DNA of 64,000 bases from Limosilactobacillus pontis DSM 8475. Lineage in GTDB: Bacteria; Bacillota; Bacilli; Lactobacillales; Lactobacillaceae. The stretch lies in NCBI RefSeq assembly GCF_001435345.1, contig NZ_AZGO01000065.1, positions 137,807 through 201,806 of the forward strand, given 5' to 3'. The notes below the pieces were generated by a model that had not been told where the DNA came from, ran no database searches, and saw only the letters and a program-made list of their open reading frames with translations. Made by a program: the position numbers and the translations under genes. This document shows, piece after piece, positions 46,478-54,995 of this stretch (its first letter is position 1; each line of letters starts with the position of its first letter).

Positions 46478-47410
46478 GTGAAAAAGAGAGGATGGCTGGC
46501 GGCCGGGCTGGTTCTGGTGGTTGCACTGGTGGCCGTCTGGGCCTGGCATGTCCACGTTTCAGCCGCCGGGAACCAGGGTCGTGAGCGGGTGCGGGTCACC
46601 AAACCGCGGTACGTGGAGCGCAAGCACGTCAAACTGGTGGCGCTTGGTGATTCCCTCACCCACGGCCAAGGTGATGAGACCAATAATGGTGGCTACGTCG
46701 GCATCATCAAGAAGAAGGTTGAACACCGTTACCGCAAGACAAGTGTGACAACGGTTAACTACGGGGTCAGTGGCGATCGGTCCGATCAAATTCTGGCCCG
46801 GTTAAACAGCCAACAACAGCTGCGCCGGGACCTCCGTCAAGCCAACGTGATCACGATGACCGTTGGGGGCAACGACCTGATGCAGAAGTTAGAACAGGAT
46901 GCCACCAACTCACCTGACCGGATCAACCGCGATGTCGAACTTGCCAGCAAGACCTACCGGGCCAAGCTGAACAAGCTTTTCACGGCAGTTCGCAAGCAGA
47001 ATCCCCACGCGCCGATCTTTGTGATGAGCATCTACAACCCCTTTTATACCTACTTTCCGGACGTAACCACCATCAGTGATGCCGTTGTCTACTGGAACCA
47101 GACGACCAGGCAGGTGATGAGCGGGTACTCGCGGATGTATTTCGTGGATATCAACCACCTGATGTCATACGGTCAGTACAAGACCAAGGCCGCCCGACAG
47201 CAGCTGGCGGCCAAGGAGAACCGGGTTAACCACGGTAAGGTCAGTCAGGCCCGGTCCATTAAGGTCATGAACAACGAGGACAAGAATCTGAACGACTACA
47301 TTTCCACCGATGATAACTTCCACCCGAACCATACCGGTTACGAGCACATCGCCCAGGAGCTCTTTAAGGCGATGGTGGACCATGACGGTTGGGAATACGT
47401 AAAGAGGTAA
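46478..47410 (+). CDS. SGNH/GDSL hydrolase, YpmR-like
   Basis: 310-residue secreted or membrane-anchored esterase/lipase-type hydrolase. An N-terminal hydrophobic anchor (WLAAGLVLVVALVAVWAWHV) precedes the SGNH blocks: nucleophile in VALGDSLTHGQGD, the Gly in NYGVSGDRS, the Asn in TVGGNDL and the C-terminal DNFHPNHTGY with the catalytic Asp-His. GTG 46478 lies eight bases after AAAGGGG and is preferred; a GTG at 46469 is inside that site. It is followed by a YpmS gene, the Bacillus ypmR-ypmS order. Substrate unknown. Confidence 0.9.
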   Translation: MKKRGWLAAGLVLVVALVAVWAWHVHVSAAGNQGRERVRVTKPRYVERKHVKLVALGDSLTHGQGDETNNGGYVGIIKKKVEHRYRKTSVTTVNYGVSGDRSDQILARLNSQQQLRRDLRQANVITMTVGGNDLMQKLEQDATNSPDRINRDVELASKTYRAKLNKLFTAVRKQNPHAPIFVMSIYNPFYTYFPDVTTISDAVVYWNQTTRQVMSGYSRMYFVDINHLMSYGQYKTKAARQQLAAKENRVNHGKVSQARSIKVMNNEDKNLNDYISTDDNFHPNHTGYEHIAQELFKAMVDHDGWEYVKR

Positions 47411-47414
47411 GCCA

Positions 47415-48014
47415 ATGAGTAAGTTAGCAACAAAACATTTCAATATCTGGAAGTGGGCCTTCTTTGTCCTGCTGGCGGCGATCGTCGTCTCCGGGGCGGT
47501 GGTGGTCCATAAGGCGGCCACCCCCGCGCCAGCTCCCGAAGTTAGCCGGCCGGCGACGGTCAGCAACACCTCGCTGACGGTGGTTCTGAACCGCAAGCAG
47601 GTCAATGCCCTGTCGGCCAACTACCTGAACAAGTTCCTGAAGGGCCAGCAGGTCAAGTACCACTTCATGGTGGGGGAAAAGTACGCCACCCTGGTTGGTG
47701 ATACCAAGTTCATGGGGGTCAAGGTCTGCTTTGCCATTAACTTCATTCCCCAGATGACCAAGCAGGGCAACATCCTGCTCAAGGCCAAGGGGCTCTCGGT
47801 CGGGCAGTTGAACATCCCACTGCGCTTTGTGATGGGCTACATCGCCAAGAACTACAACATCCCGAAGTGGGTCTCGATCAACGCCAAGAAGAAGACGGTC
47901 CTGCTCGACCTCAACCGTTACAGCAAGCACCGTTCACTGAAGTACTCGGCCAAAGAGATCAACATGGCAGACGGCCGTTTCCGCTTCCTGATCACCGTGC
48001 CAACCGACAACTAG
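47415..48014 (+). CDS. YpmS family membrane-anchored protein (DUF2140)
   Basis: 199 residues: a short basic start, one membrane segment (WKWAFFVLLAAIVVSGAVVV) and an extracytoplasmic domain with VVLNRKQVNALSANYLNKFLKG and PKWVSINAKKKTVLLDLNRY typical of YpmS. Four bases separate it from the SGNH gene, and YozE follows by 12 bases. The family has no known function; the pairing with the hydrolase suggests a joint role at the cell surface. Confidence 0.88.
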   Translation: MSKLATKHFNIWKWAFFVLLAAIVVSGAVVVHKAATPAPAPEVSRPATVSNTSLTVVLNRKQVNALSANYLNKFLKGQQVKYHFMVGEKYATLVGDTKFMGVKVCFAINFIPQMTKQGNILLKAKGLSVGQLNIPLRFVMGYIAKNYNIPKWVSINAKKKTVLLDLNRYSKHRSLKYSAKEINMADGRFRFLITVPTDN

Positions 48015-48026
48015 GAGGAATGAATA

Positions 48027-48248
48027 ATGCGTGATAGCTTCTACCGCTTTTTGATGACCCAGCGCAAGCCGACCGACGCCGATGAGGTGGAACAGTTTGC
48101 CAACAACGCCTTTTTAGACAGCAGCTTTCCCAAACAGTCGACCGACTTTGATGAGATTTCTAAGTACCTGGAAGAAAATGCCGAGTACCTGCCGTCAATG
48201 ACCATCTTTGATACGGCCTGGCAGCGGTACCTGGATGCAATGAATTAA
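48027..48248 (+). CDS. YozE family small protein
   Basis: 73-residue acidic protein of the YozE/SAM-like fold family, starting SFYRFLMTQRKPTDADEVEQFANNAF and ending LPSMTIFDTAWQRYL, both family blocks. An AGGAGGAATG site precedes the ATG. Function unknown; the gene sits in the ypmS-yozE-rbgA cluster. Confidence 0.9.
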   Translation: MRDSFYRFLMTQRKPTDADEVEQFANNAFLDSSFPKQSTDFDEISKYLEENAEYLPSMTIFDTAWQRYLDAMN

Positions 48249-48260
48249 GGAGGAATTAAC

Positions 48261-49133
48261 ATGGCAGTGATTCAATGGTTCCCCGGCCACATGGCCAAGG
48301 CCCTGCGCCAGATTCGCGAGCAGATGCCGTTGGTTGACATCGTGTTTGAACTGGTTGATGCCCGGGTTCCTTACTCCTCGCAGAATCCGGAGGTTGCCCT
48401 AGCCGCCGGCGATAAGCCCCGGCTCCTGATCATGACCAAGACCGACCTGGCCGACCACGACCGGTTGGCGGAATGGTTAGCGTTCTTCAAGAAACAGGGG
48501 CAGCCGGTCCTCGCCCTCGACTCTCGCCAGCAGAACGTCGCCAAGCTGGTAACCGCTAAGAGCAAGGAGATCCTCCACGACAAGATGGTGGAGGAGAGTG
48601 CCAAGGGGCTCAAGAAGCGGCCGATCCGGGCAATGTGTGTTGGGGTACCGAACGTCGGCAAGTCGACCCTCTTGAACCACCTGGTCAAGAAGAACGTTGC
48701 CGTCACCGGAAACCGACCAGGGGTGACGACCGGTCAGCAGTGGCTGCGGTCGTCCGCCGACCTGGAGCTCCTGGACACCCCCGGGGTTCTCTGGCACAAG
48801 TTTGCCAGTGCCAAGCAGGGGCAGATGCTGGCCCTGAGCGGGGCGATCAAGGACAGCCTTTATCCCAAGGATGACGTGGCCCTGTTTGCTCTCCACTACC
48901 TACGGGAACACCAGCCGACGAAGCTGGCCCAGCGTTACCGACTTACTGAAGCCGACCTGGCAGATTCGGTGACCGATCCTGACCTGCTCTTGACAATTAC
49001 CCAGAAGATGGGCTTTCGTGACGACTACGACCGGGCTAGTGAGCGGCTAATCTTTGACCTGCGTAAGGGGAAGCTGGGGCCGATCACGATGGAAGTACCG
49101 GGCGACCTGAATGCGGAGGGCATCAATGAGTGA
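48261..49133 (+). CDS. rbgA: ribosome biogenesis GTPase RbgA (YlqF)
   Basis: Circularly permuted GTPase required for late 50S assembly, 290 residues. The G4 motif comes first (TKTD, near residue 60), then G1 [12 protein letters not shown] (about 130), then G3 DTPG. The typical N terminus QWFPGHMAKALRQI is present. A C-terminal ANTAR-like RNA-binding helix bundle follows. GGAGG lies before the ATG. Its end overlaps rnhB by 8 bases, the usual rbgA-rnhB pair. Confidence 0.97.
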   Translation: MAVIQWFPGHMAKALRQIREQMPLVDIVFELVDARVPYSSQNPEVALAAGDKPRLLIMTKTDLADHDRLAEWLAFFKKQGQPVLALDSRQQNVAKLVTAKSKEILHDKMVEESAKGLKKRPIRAMCVGVPNVGKSTLLNHLVKKNVAVTGNRPGVTTGQQWLRSSADLELLDTPGVLWHKFASAKQGQMLALSGAIKDSLYPKDDVALFALHYLREHQPTKLAQRYRLTEADLADSVTDPDLLLTITQKMGFRDDYDRASERLIFDLRKGKLGPITMEVPGDLNAEGINE

Positions 49134-49893
49134 GACCATTAAACAGGTTAGGGCCCACCTCGCCCAGCTGACCGACCGGGATGATCCTTACGTTGAAAGC
49201 CTGCGGGCGGACCCACGTAAGGGTGTCCAGCCGGCCCTGACCCAGTTTTTCCGGCGGCTGGACCGAATGGCAGCGGCCCAGGCGGCTTTTCGGCGGCGCT
49301 TTCACTATGAACGGGCCCTCTGGCAGAGCGGCTGTCAATATGTTGCGGGGATGGATGAGGTCGGTCGGGGTCCCCTGGCCGGGCCGGTGGTGACCTGCGC
49401 CGTGATCCTGCGGCCAGACTTCGACCTAGTCGGGGTGACGGACTCCAAGCAGCTGACCCGTCATGAGCGGGAGCAGCTCTACCTCCAGATTGTCAATGAG
49501 GCGGTCGAGGTCAGCATCGCCGTCAACGATCGGGAGGTAATTGACCGGCTGAACATCTACGCGGCTACCCAGGACGCCATGATCCGGGCGGTGCAAAACC
49601 TTCACCACCGGCCGGCTCACCTGATCGTCGATGCGGTGCCATTGAAGGTTGACATCCCACAGACGACCCTGATCAAGGGAGATCAGAAGAGCATCAGCGT
49701 GGCCGCCGCCAGCATCGTGGCCAAGGAATACCGGGACCACCTGATGCGCGACTATGACCGGGTCTATCCGGGTTACGGTTTTGCGGAGAACATGGGCTAC
49801 GGGACCCGGGAGCACCTGGCCGGCTTGGCTGCCCAGGGGGTAACCCCAATTCATCGCCGGTCGTTTCGGCCGGTACCGGATTATTTAAATTAG
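49126..49893 (+). CDS. rnhB: ribonuclease HII
   Basis: Removes ribonucleotides embedded in DNA. 255 residues; catalytic acids in AGMDEVGRGPLAGPV (about residue 75), TDSKQLTRHERE, and LIVDAVPLKV. The C-terminal ASIVAKEYRDHLM block is present. An N-terminal extension of about 65 helical residues is usual for Firmicutes RnhB. ATG 49126 follows GGAGGG; the ORF extension to 49111 overlaps that site. Confidence 0.97.
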   Translation: MSETIKQVRAHLAQLTDRDDPYVESLRADPRKGVQPALTQFFRRLDRMAAAQAAFRRRFHYERALWQSGCQYVAGMDEVGRGPLAGPVVTCAVILRPDFDLVGVTDSKQLTRHEREQLYLQIVNEAVEVSIAVNDREVIDRLNIYAATQDAMIRAVQNLHHRPAHLIVDAVPLKVDIPQTTLIKGDQKSISVAAASIVAKEYRDHLMRDYDRVYPGYGFAENMGYGTREHLAGLAAQGVTPIHRRSFRPVPDYLN

Positions 49894-49940
49894 CGTTTTT
49901 CGACCAGAATCTCGTACTTATCTAGTAGGAGGTTCTTCTT

Positions 49941-50798
49941 ATGTTACAAGCACGTGAATTCTTATTACGATTAAGTCTGTGCCGGGGCCTGGGCCGCATT
50001 TCGAAGGTGCGGGTGTGGAAGCGGGCACAGCAGCTGCGGTGTTTTGATGACCTGCCCCGCCTGGTAGATGGCTGCCAGCTCAGCCTGCGTTCCCAGACCG
50101 CCCTATTGAACAACTGGACCAGTCCGGAATTGGACCGGGCCGTCCGGGTCAACCAGGCCCAGCCCCACCTCACGATTGATGACCTGGCCTATCCGGCATC
50201 CCTCAGGGAAATCTTCTGTCCACCCCTGGTTCTCTTCTATGCTGGGGATCTCTCCCTCTTAAAGCGGCCGCGGCTGGGGATTGTGGGCGCCCGGGACGCG
50301 TCGGCCTATGGGGTGGGGGTCCTGCGTGGCTTTCTCCCCGAGATTGTCAAGCACCGCCTGGTGGTGGTCAGCGGCCTGGCCCGGGGAATTGATGGGCTGA
50401 GCCACCGGGTTACCCTGGAGTGCGGCGGGATGACGATTGGTGTCATTGGATGCGGTCTGGACCGCTGCTACCCGGCAGAGAATCGCCAGTTGCAAGCGGC
50501 AGTGGCTAGTCGGGGCCTGGTCCTGTCCGAGTATGGCCGGGGTGAGCCCCCGTTGGCTTTTCATTTTCCCGAAAGGAACAGGATTATTGCTGGCCTGGTC
50601 CAGACCCTCCTGGTGGTGGAGGCCAAGCGGCGCAGCGGCAGCCTGATAACCGCAAATTTGGCCCTCGACGAGAACCGCAACGTCTGCGCCGTTCCGGGCC
50701 GGATCGACACCATCCGGTCACTGGGCTGTAACGAGTTAATCGCGGCGGGTGCCAAGCCGATCCTGCGGGCCCAGGACCTGATTGACGAATTTTCCTGA
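49941..50798 (+). CDS. dprA: DNA processing protein DprA
   Basis: DprA binds incoming single-stranded DNA and loads RecA in natural transformation; it is also widely kept in non-competent species. 285 residues with a Rossmann-type fold: GIVGARDASAYG, VVSGLARGIDGLSH, GVIGCGLDRCYPAENRQL and FHFPERNRIIAGL. It is at the short end of the family and has no C-terminal winged-helix extension. AGGAGG lies before the ATG. It stands between rnhB and topA as in other lactobacilli. Confidence 0.95.
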   Translation: MLQAREFLLRLSLCRGLGRISKVRVWKRAQQLRCFDDLPRLVDGCQLSLRSQTALLNNWTSPELDRAVRVNQAQPHLTIDDLAYPASLREIFCPPLVLFYAGDLSLLKRPRLGIVGARDASAYGVGVLRGFLPEIVKHRLVVVSGLARGIDGLSHRVTLECGGMTIGVIGCGLDRCYPAENRQLQAAVASRGLVLSEYGRGEPPLAFHFPERNRIIAGLVQTLLVVEAKRRSGSLITANLALDENRNVCAVPGRIDTIRSLGCNELIAAGAKPILRAQDLIDEFS

Positions 50799-50840
50799 GG
50801 GGCTTTTTAGGTTAATTTCTCGAAAAAAGGCTTTTCTGAT

Positions 50841-50870
50841 TTGACAGATGATGGTTAAATGGATTAATAA
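50841..50870 (+). promoter_or_regulatory. topA promoter
   Basis: TTGACA (50841-50846), a 17-18-base spacer and TTAATA/TAATAA (50864-50870). Confidence 0.65.
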
Positions 50871-50909
50871 TAGAAGAGAAATTAATCTAGAACGTGAGGA
50901 GCCTACTTT

Positions 50910-53042
50910 ATGGCAACCAAAACAACGACAAGTAAGACAAAGAAGACGACACGCCGTAAGACGACCCGGCGCGCTAAGCCAAAGAAAAATTTGGTGATCG
51001 TGGAGTCACCTTCGAAGGCCAAGACCATTGGTAAGTTTCTGGGGCGGTCATACAAGGTCGTCGCTAGTCTTGGCCACGTCCGCGACCTGCCCAAGAGCCG
51101 GATGGGGGTTGACGTTGAGAACAACTACCAGCCCGACTACATCTCAATCCGGGGTAAGGGGGACGTCATCAAGGAACTGCGTAAGGATGCCAAGAACGCT
51201 AAGGCCATCTACCTAGCATCAGACCCCGACCGTGAAGGGGAGGCGATTGCCTGGCATGTTTCCAACATCCTCAAGCTCGACGACCAACAGAAAAACCGGG
51301 TGACCTTCAACGAGATTACTAAGGATGCGGTCAAGGAGGCCTTCAAGGAACCCCGGACCATCAACATGGACCTGGTCGATGCCCAACAGGCGCGGCGGGT
51401 TCTGGACCGTCTAGTGGGGTATTCGATCAGTCCGATCCTCTGGAAAAAGGTCAAGAAGGGGCTCAGTGCCGGCCGGGTTCAGTCGGTGGCCCTCAACCTG
51501 ATTATCCAGCGGGAAAACGAGATCAAGCAGTTCAAACCCGAGGAATATTGGACGATCGACGCCGAATTTATTCACGGCCGTGACCGTTTCCAGGCCAGCT
51601 TCTATGGTACGGACGGTAAGAAGGTCCGCCTCCATAACAACACGGATGTTCAGGCCGTCCTGGGGAAGCTGGATAAGCGCAAGCACTTTGCGATCACTAA
51701 GGTAGTGCGCAAGGAACGCAAGCGCCAACCACAGCCGCCGTACACCACCTCGACTATGCAGCAGGATGCTAACCGCCGCCTCAATTTCCGGACCCGGAAG
51801 ACCATGATGGCGGCCCAGATGCTCTACGAGGGAATTGACATCAAGCAGGGGGCCCCGGTTGGGTTGATTACCTACATGCGGACGGACTCCACCCGGATTG
51901 CCTCGATCGCCAAGCACGAGGCCTCCAAGTTCATCCACGAGGAGTACGGTGGTGAATACGCGGCCGTCAAGCCGGTTAAGGGCAAACTGCCTGAGGGGGC
52001 CCAAGACGCCCACGAAGCGATCCGGCCAACCTCGGTCTACCGGACTCCGGCGGCGATGAAGCAGTACCTGACCGGGGATCAGTACAAGCTCTACAGCCTG
52101 ATCTGGTCGCGGTTCGTGGCCAGTCAGATGACCCCTCAGGTCGTGGACACGATGACTGTCGACCTGGAGCAAAACGGGGTCGACTTCCGAGCCAATGGTT
52201 CCAAGGTCAAGTTCCCCGGCTTCACTAAGGTCTACAAGGGCGGCAAGGAGAAGGACAACCTTCTGCCCGACCTGAACGAGGGTGACACCGCCAAGATGGC
52301 CAGTGATAATCTTGAGCAGCACTTCACCCAGCCACCGGCCCGCTACACCGAAGCGGCCCTGATCAAGACCCTGGAGCAAAATGGGGTCGGCCGTCCATCC
52401 ACCTATGCACCAACCCTCGATACGATCCAGCGGCGCTACTATGTCCGCCTGGTCTCCCGTCACTTCGAGCCAACCGAACTGGGCGAAATCGTCAACCGGA
52501 TCATCGAGCGCCAGTTCCCCGAGATCGTCAACGCTAAGTTTACTGCTGACGTCGAGGGCGAGCTGGACCGGGTCGAGGAGGGGAAGCAGAACTGGATCAA
52601 GGTGGTTGACAGCTTCTACCAGCCCTTCTCCAAGGAGGTCAAGGATGCCGAGGAGCAGGTTGACAAGATCCAGATGCGTGACGAGCTGGCTGGAATGGAC
52701 TGTGACATCTGTGGGGCCCCGATGGTCGTCAAGATGGGGCGCTATGGCAAGTTCTACGCCTGCTCCCGCTTCCCCAAGTGTCGAAATACGAAGGCGATCG
52801 TCAAGGATACCGGGGTCACCTGCCCGAAGTGCCACCAGGGAACGGTGGTTGAGCGTAAGTCAAAGAAGAACCGGGTCTTCTACGGTTGCTCCCGCTACCC
52901 AGACTGCGACTTTGTCTCCTGGGACAAGCCGATCGGTCGTCAGTGCCCCAAGGATGGTCACTATCTGGTAGAAAAGAAGGTCAAGGGGGGCAAACAGGTT
53001 GTTTGTCCAAACGGTGACTACCAGGAGGCTGTGCAAAAGTAA
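50910..53042 (+). CDS. topA: DNA topoisomerase I
   Basis: Type IA topoisomerase that relaxes negative supercoils. 710 residues: a Lys/Arg-rich start, TOPRIM domain ([17 protein letters not shown]; acidic [12 protein letters not shown]), gate domains, and the active tyrosine in [10 protein letters not shown] (about residue 320). Three C-terminal zinc-ribbon units follow, the first two with clear CxxC pairs ([19 protein letters not shown]). The third (about 690-700) is reduced. Standard length. A strong terminator follows. Confidence 0.97.
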   Translation: MATKTTTSKTKKTTRRKTTRRAKPKKNLVIVESPSKAKTIGKFLGRSYKVVASLGHVRDLPKSRMGVDVENNYQPDYISIRGKGDVIKELRKDAKNAKAIYLASDPDREGEAIAWHVSNILKLDDQQKNRVTFNEITKDAVKEAFKEPRTINMDLVDAQQARRVLDRLVGYSISPILWKKVKKGLSAGRVQSVALNLIIQRENEIKQFKPEEYWTIDAEFIHGRDRFQASFYGTDGKKVRLHNNTDVQAVLGKLDKRKHFAITKVVRKERKRQPQPPYTTSTMQQDANRRLNFRTRKTMMAAQMLYEGIDIKQGAPVGLITYMRTDSTRIASIAKHEASKFIHEEYGGEYAAVKPVKGKLPEGAQDAHEAIRPTSVYRTPAAMKQYLTGDQYKLYSLIWSRFVASQMTPQVVDTMTVDLEQNGVDFRANGSKVKFPGFTKVYKGGKEKDNLLPDLNEGDTAKMASDNLEQHFTQPPARYTEAALIKTLEQNGVGRPSTYAPTLDTIQRRYYVRLVSRHFEPTELGEIVNRIIERQFPEIVNAKFTADVEGELDRVEEGKQNWIKVVDSFYQPFSKEVKDAEEQVDKIQMRDELAGMDCDICGAPMVVKMGRYGKFYACSRFPKCRNTKAIVKDTGVTCPKCHQGTVVERKSKKNRVFYGCSRYPDCDFVSWDKPIGRQCPKDGHYLVEKKVKGGKQVVCPNGDYQEAVQK

Positions 53043-53105
53043 AAGCAAGTAAAAATCACGGGTTAATTTTACTAAATTTACCTAGTTAAAATTGTTGAAA
53101 GGGGT

Positions 53106-53141
53106 TTCCTAACCTGTTACAGTAAGGTTAGGAACTTTTTT
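53106..53141 (+). terminator. topA terminator
   Basis: TTCCTAACCT (53106-53115) pairs perfectly with AGGTTAGGAA (53125-53134), followed by CTTTTTT. An imperfect A/T-rich inverted repeat (AATTTTACTA ... TAGTTAAAATT, 53066-53094) lies just upstream. Confidence 0.88.
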
Positions 53142-53183
53142 ATCGGCTAAATGATAATCGTTTAACAATTGGAGGAACGGACA

Positions 53184-54062
53184 ATGATTACACTTACGAA
53201 CGATCAGTTGACGGTGCAGGTTGATGAGTTGGGCGCCCAGCTTCACAGCATCAAGCGACATGGCGATTCTCGTGAATACCTCTGGCAGGGGGACCCGGCC
53301 AGCTGGGGGCGGCAGGCGCCGATCCTCTTTCCCTTCGTGGGTCGGCTGAAGGATGACCAGTACGTCTTTGCTGGACGGCGCTACCACCAGACCCAGCACG
53401 GCTTTGCCCGCGACCGGCGCTTTAGCGTGATCAGCCAACAAGCAGACCGGGTCACCTTTGAGCAGCACGATGATGCCCAGACCCGGCAGGCCTTCCCGTT
53501 TGCCTTCCGACTAGAAGTGACGATTGCCCTGGTTGACGACCAGGTGGCGGTCACCTATATGGTCGTCAACACGTCGACCGATCGTTCTCTGATCTATGCG
53601 ATCGGTGCTCACCCCGGCTTCAACATGCCACTGACGGCGGGGGCCGCCTTCGATCAGGTCCAGCTGAGTGTAAAACCTGCCGAAGAGTATTCCCGAATCG
53701 TCCTCCGTGGCCCGTACAACGATTCCAACCACCCACAGCTGATTGACATGCACCAGCCGCTGACGATTAACCACGCGACCTTTAAAAACGATGCTGTAAT
53801 CTTCAAGACGGCGGGGAGTGACTTTGCGGCCACCCTGACCGATCCCGCCGGCCAACACGGGGTAACAGTATCAACCGTGGGTACCCAGTACGTGGGTGTC
53901 TGGTCGGCATACCCGGCGACGGCCAACTTCGTCTGTGTTGAACCCTGGTGGGGGATTGCCGATAACCTAAATGCGGACGGCCAGCTCCTCCACAAGCAGG
54001 ACATGCACCGGCTGGCGCCACAACAATCGGCACAATACCGGTTTAGCATTCGGCCGTTCTAA
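53184..54062 (+). CDS. aldose 1-epimerase family protein (LacX-like)
   Basis: 292-residue beta-sandwich protein of the galactose mutarotase superfamily. Features: LGAQLHSIK and LWQGDPASWGRQAPILFPFVGRL near the start, HGFARDRRFSV (catalytic His region), GAHPGFNMPL and CVEPWWGIADNLN near the end. It resembles LacX-type members whose sugar substrate is often unknown. ATG 53184 follows TGGAGG; an extension to 53169 is rejected. It stands alone with terminators on both sides. Confidence 0.92.
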   Translation: MITLTNDQLTVQVDELGAQLHSIKRHGDSREYLWQGDPASWGRQAPILFPFVGRLKDDQYVFAGRRYHQTQHGFARDRRFSVISQQADRVTFEQHDDAQTRQAFPFAFRLEVTIALVDDQVAVTYMVVNTSTDRSLIYAIGAHPGFNMPLTAGAAFDQVQLSVKPAEEYSRIVLRGPYNDSNHPQLIDMHQPLTINHATFKNDAVIFKTAGSDFAATLTDPAGQHGVTVSTVGTQYVGVWSAYPATANFVCVEPWWGIADNLNADGQLLHKQDMHRLAPQQSAQYRFSIRPF

Positions 54063-54067
54063 GATAA

Positions 54068-54112
54068 AAAAACAAGCCGTGAGTTGAGATTTTCAGCTCA
54101 CGGCTTGTTTTT
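54068..54112. terminator. bidirectional terminator epimerase gene / plsY
   Basis: A perfect 16-base stem AAAAACAAGCCGTGAG / CTCACGGCTTGTTTTT with a 13-base loop lies between converging genes. Confidence 0.95.
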
Positions 54113-54737
54113 ACTTTTGGTGGTGCTGGCGGAGGTAGTGGCCGAGGCCAAAGCTGACCATCGATTCCTTGCCGGCAAAGATCCGCTTGATGTTGCTCCG
54201 GTGACGGTTGAGGACCACAGCGGCCAGGATTCCGGCCACCAGGGTGAGAACCCAATCATGTTCACACAGGGCGATGATGAAGATCGACGTAATCCCGATG
54301 ATACTGGCTGCACTGGCCATGCTGGTCAACAGCAGGGTGGTGATGAAGATCAGGCAGGCGATGCCGAACAGGGGCGGATTGTAGGCCAACAGGATCCCGG
54401 CACTAGTGGCGACTGCCTTGCCGCCATGGAAGTGGTCGAAGATCGAAACGGTATGACCCAGGGAGGCGAAGAGCCCGATCAAAAGGGGGTTAACGCTGGC
54501 ACTAACTCCCCAGAAGTAGGGCTGACAAGCGGCCAGGGTCCCTTTAAGGATGTCCATGAAGAGGACCACGACCCCGGCCTTGGGTCCCAGGGTGCGAAAG
54601 GTATTGGTGGTGCCGATGTTCCCACTGCCCAGCTGGCGGATGTCCTTGTGGTAGAAGAACTTACCGATCCAGAGACCCGAGGGGATGGACCCCAACAGGT
54701 AGGCGACGACGATCATGACGATAATTTTTAGTGTCAT
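54111..54737 (-). CDS. plsY: glycerol-3-phosphate acyltransferase PlsY
   Basis: Membrane acyltransferase using acyl-phosphate to make lysophosphatidate, the first step of phospholipid synthesis. 208 residues with about five membrane spans. The three cytoplasmic motifs are present: [10 protein letters not shown] with [31 protein letters not shown], and [13 protein letters not shown]. Divergent from parE. GGAGTAAA lies before the ATG on the minus strand. Confidence 0.97.
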   Translation of the reverse strand: MTLKIIVMIVVAYLLGSIPSGLWIGKFFYHKDIRQLGSGNIGTTNTFRTLGPKAGVVVLFMDILKGTLAACQPYFWGVSASVNPLLIGLFASLGHTVSIFDHFHGGKAVATSAGILLAYNPPLFGIACLIFITTLLLTSMASAASIIGITSIFIIALCEHDWVLTLVAGILAAVVLNRHRSNIKRIFAGKESMVSFGLGHYLRQHHQK

Positions 54738-54910
54738 TTGATTTACTCCTCAGTATCAATGCATTATTGCTCATCAAGAATAGCATGAAACCGCGCTGTT
54801 CGCCACTTGGAATTGGCAATGCTGGTAAATTAAGGTTTGCGAAACGGCCCAGTTTTGAGTATTATTCATATTGTGTCTACTTTGTTGATTTGTCGGAGAG
54901 CGAAAAGAAT

Positions 54911-54939
54911 TTGCGTTCGGCATTTGGCAATGATAAAAT
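54911..54939 (+). promoter_or_regulatory. parE-parC promoter
   Basis: TTGCGT (54911-54916), a 17-base spacer and TAAAAT (54934-54939). Confidence 0.7.
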
Positions 54940-54947
54940 GTTTTTAT

Positions 54948-54961
54948 CGAACATACGTTTA
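54948..54961. promoter_or_regulatory. candidate LexA/SOS box upstream of parE
   Basis: CGAACATACGTTTA matches the Gram-positive LexA (DinR) consensus CGAACRNRYGTTYC at every defined position except the last base. It lies 9-22 bases after the -10 box, at or just past the start point, an ideal repressor position. Confidence 0.65.
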
Positions 54962-54995
54962 GTACGTTACTAATTGTGTTATGGGAGGTCATTTT

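Noticed and set aside
51411-52835. 474-codon open frame on the minus strand across topA
   Set aside because: It is antisense to a certain topoisomerase gene, has no recognisable domain, and long antisense frames are expected in GC-rich genes with this codon bias.
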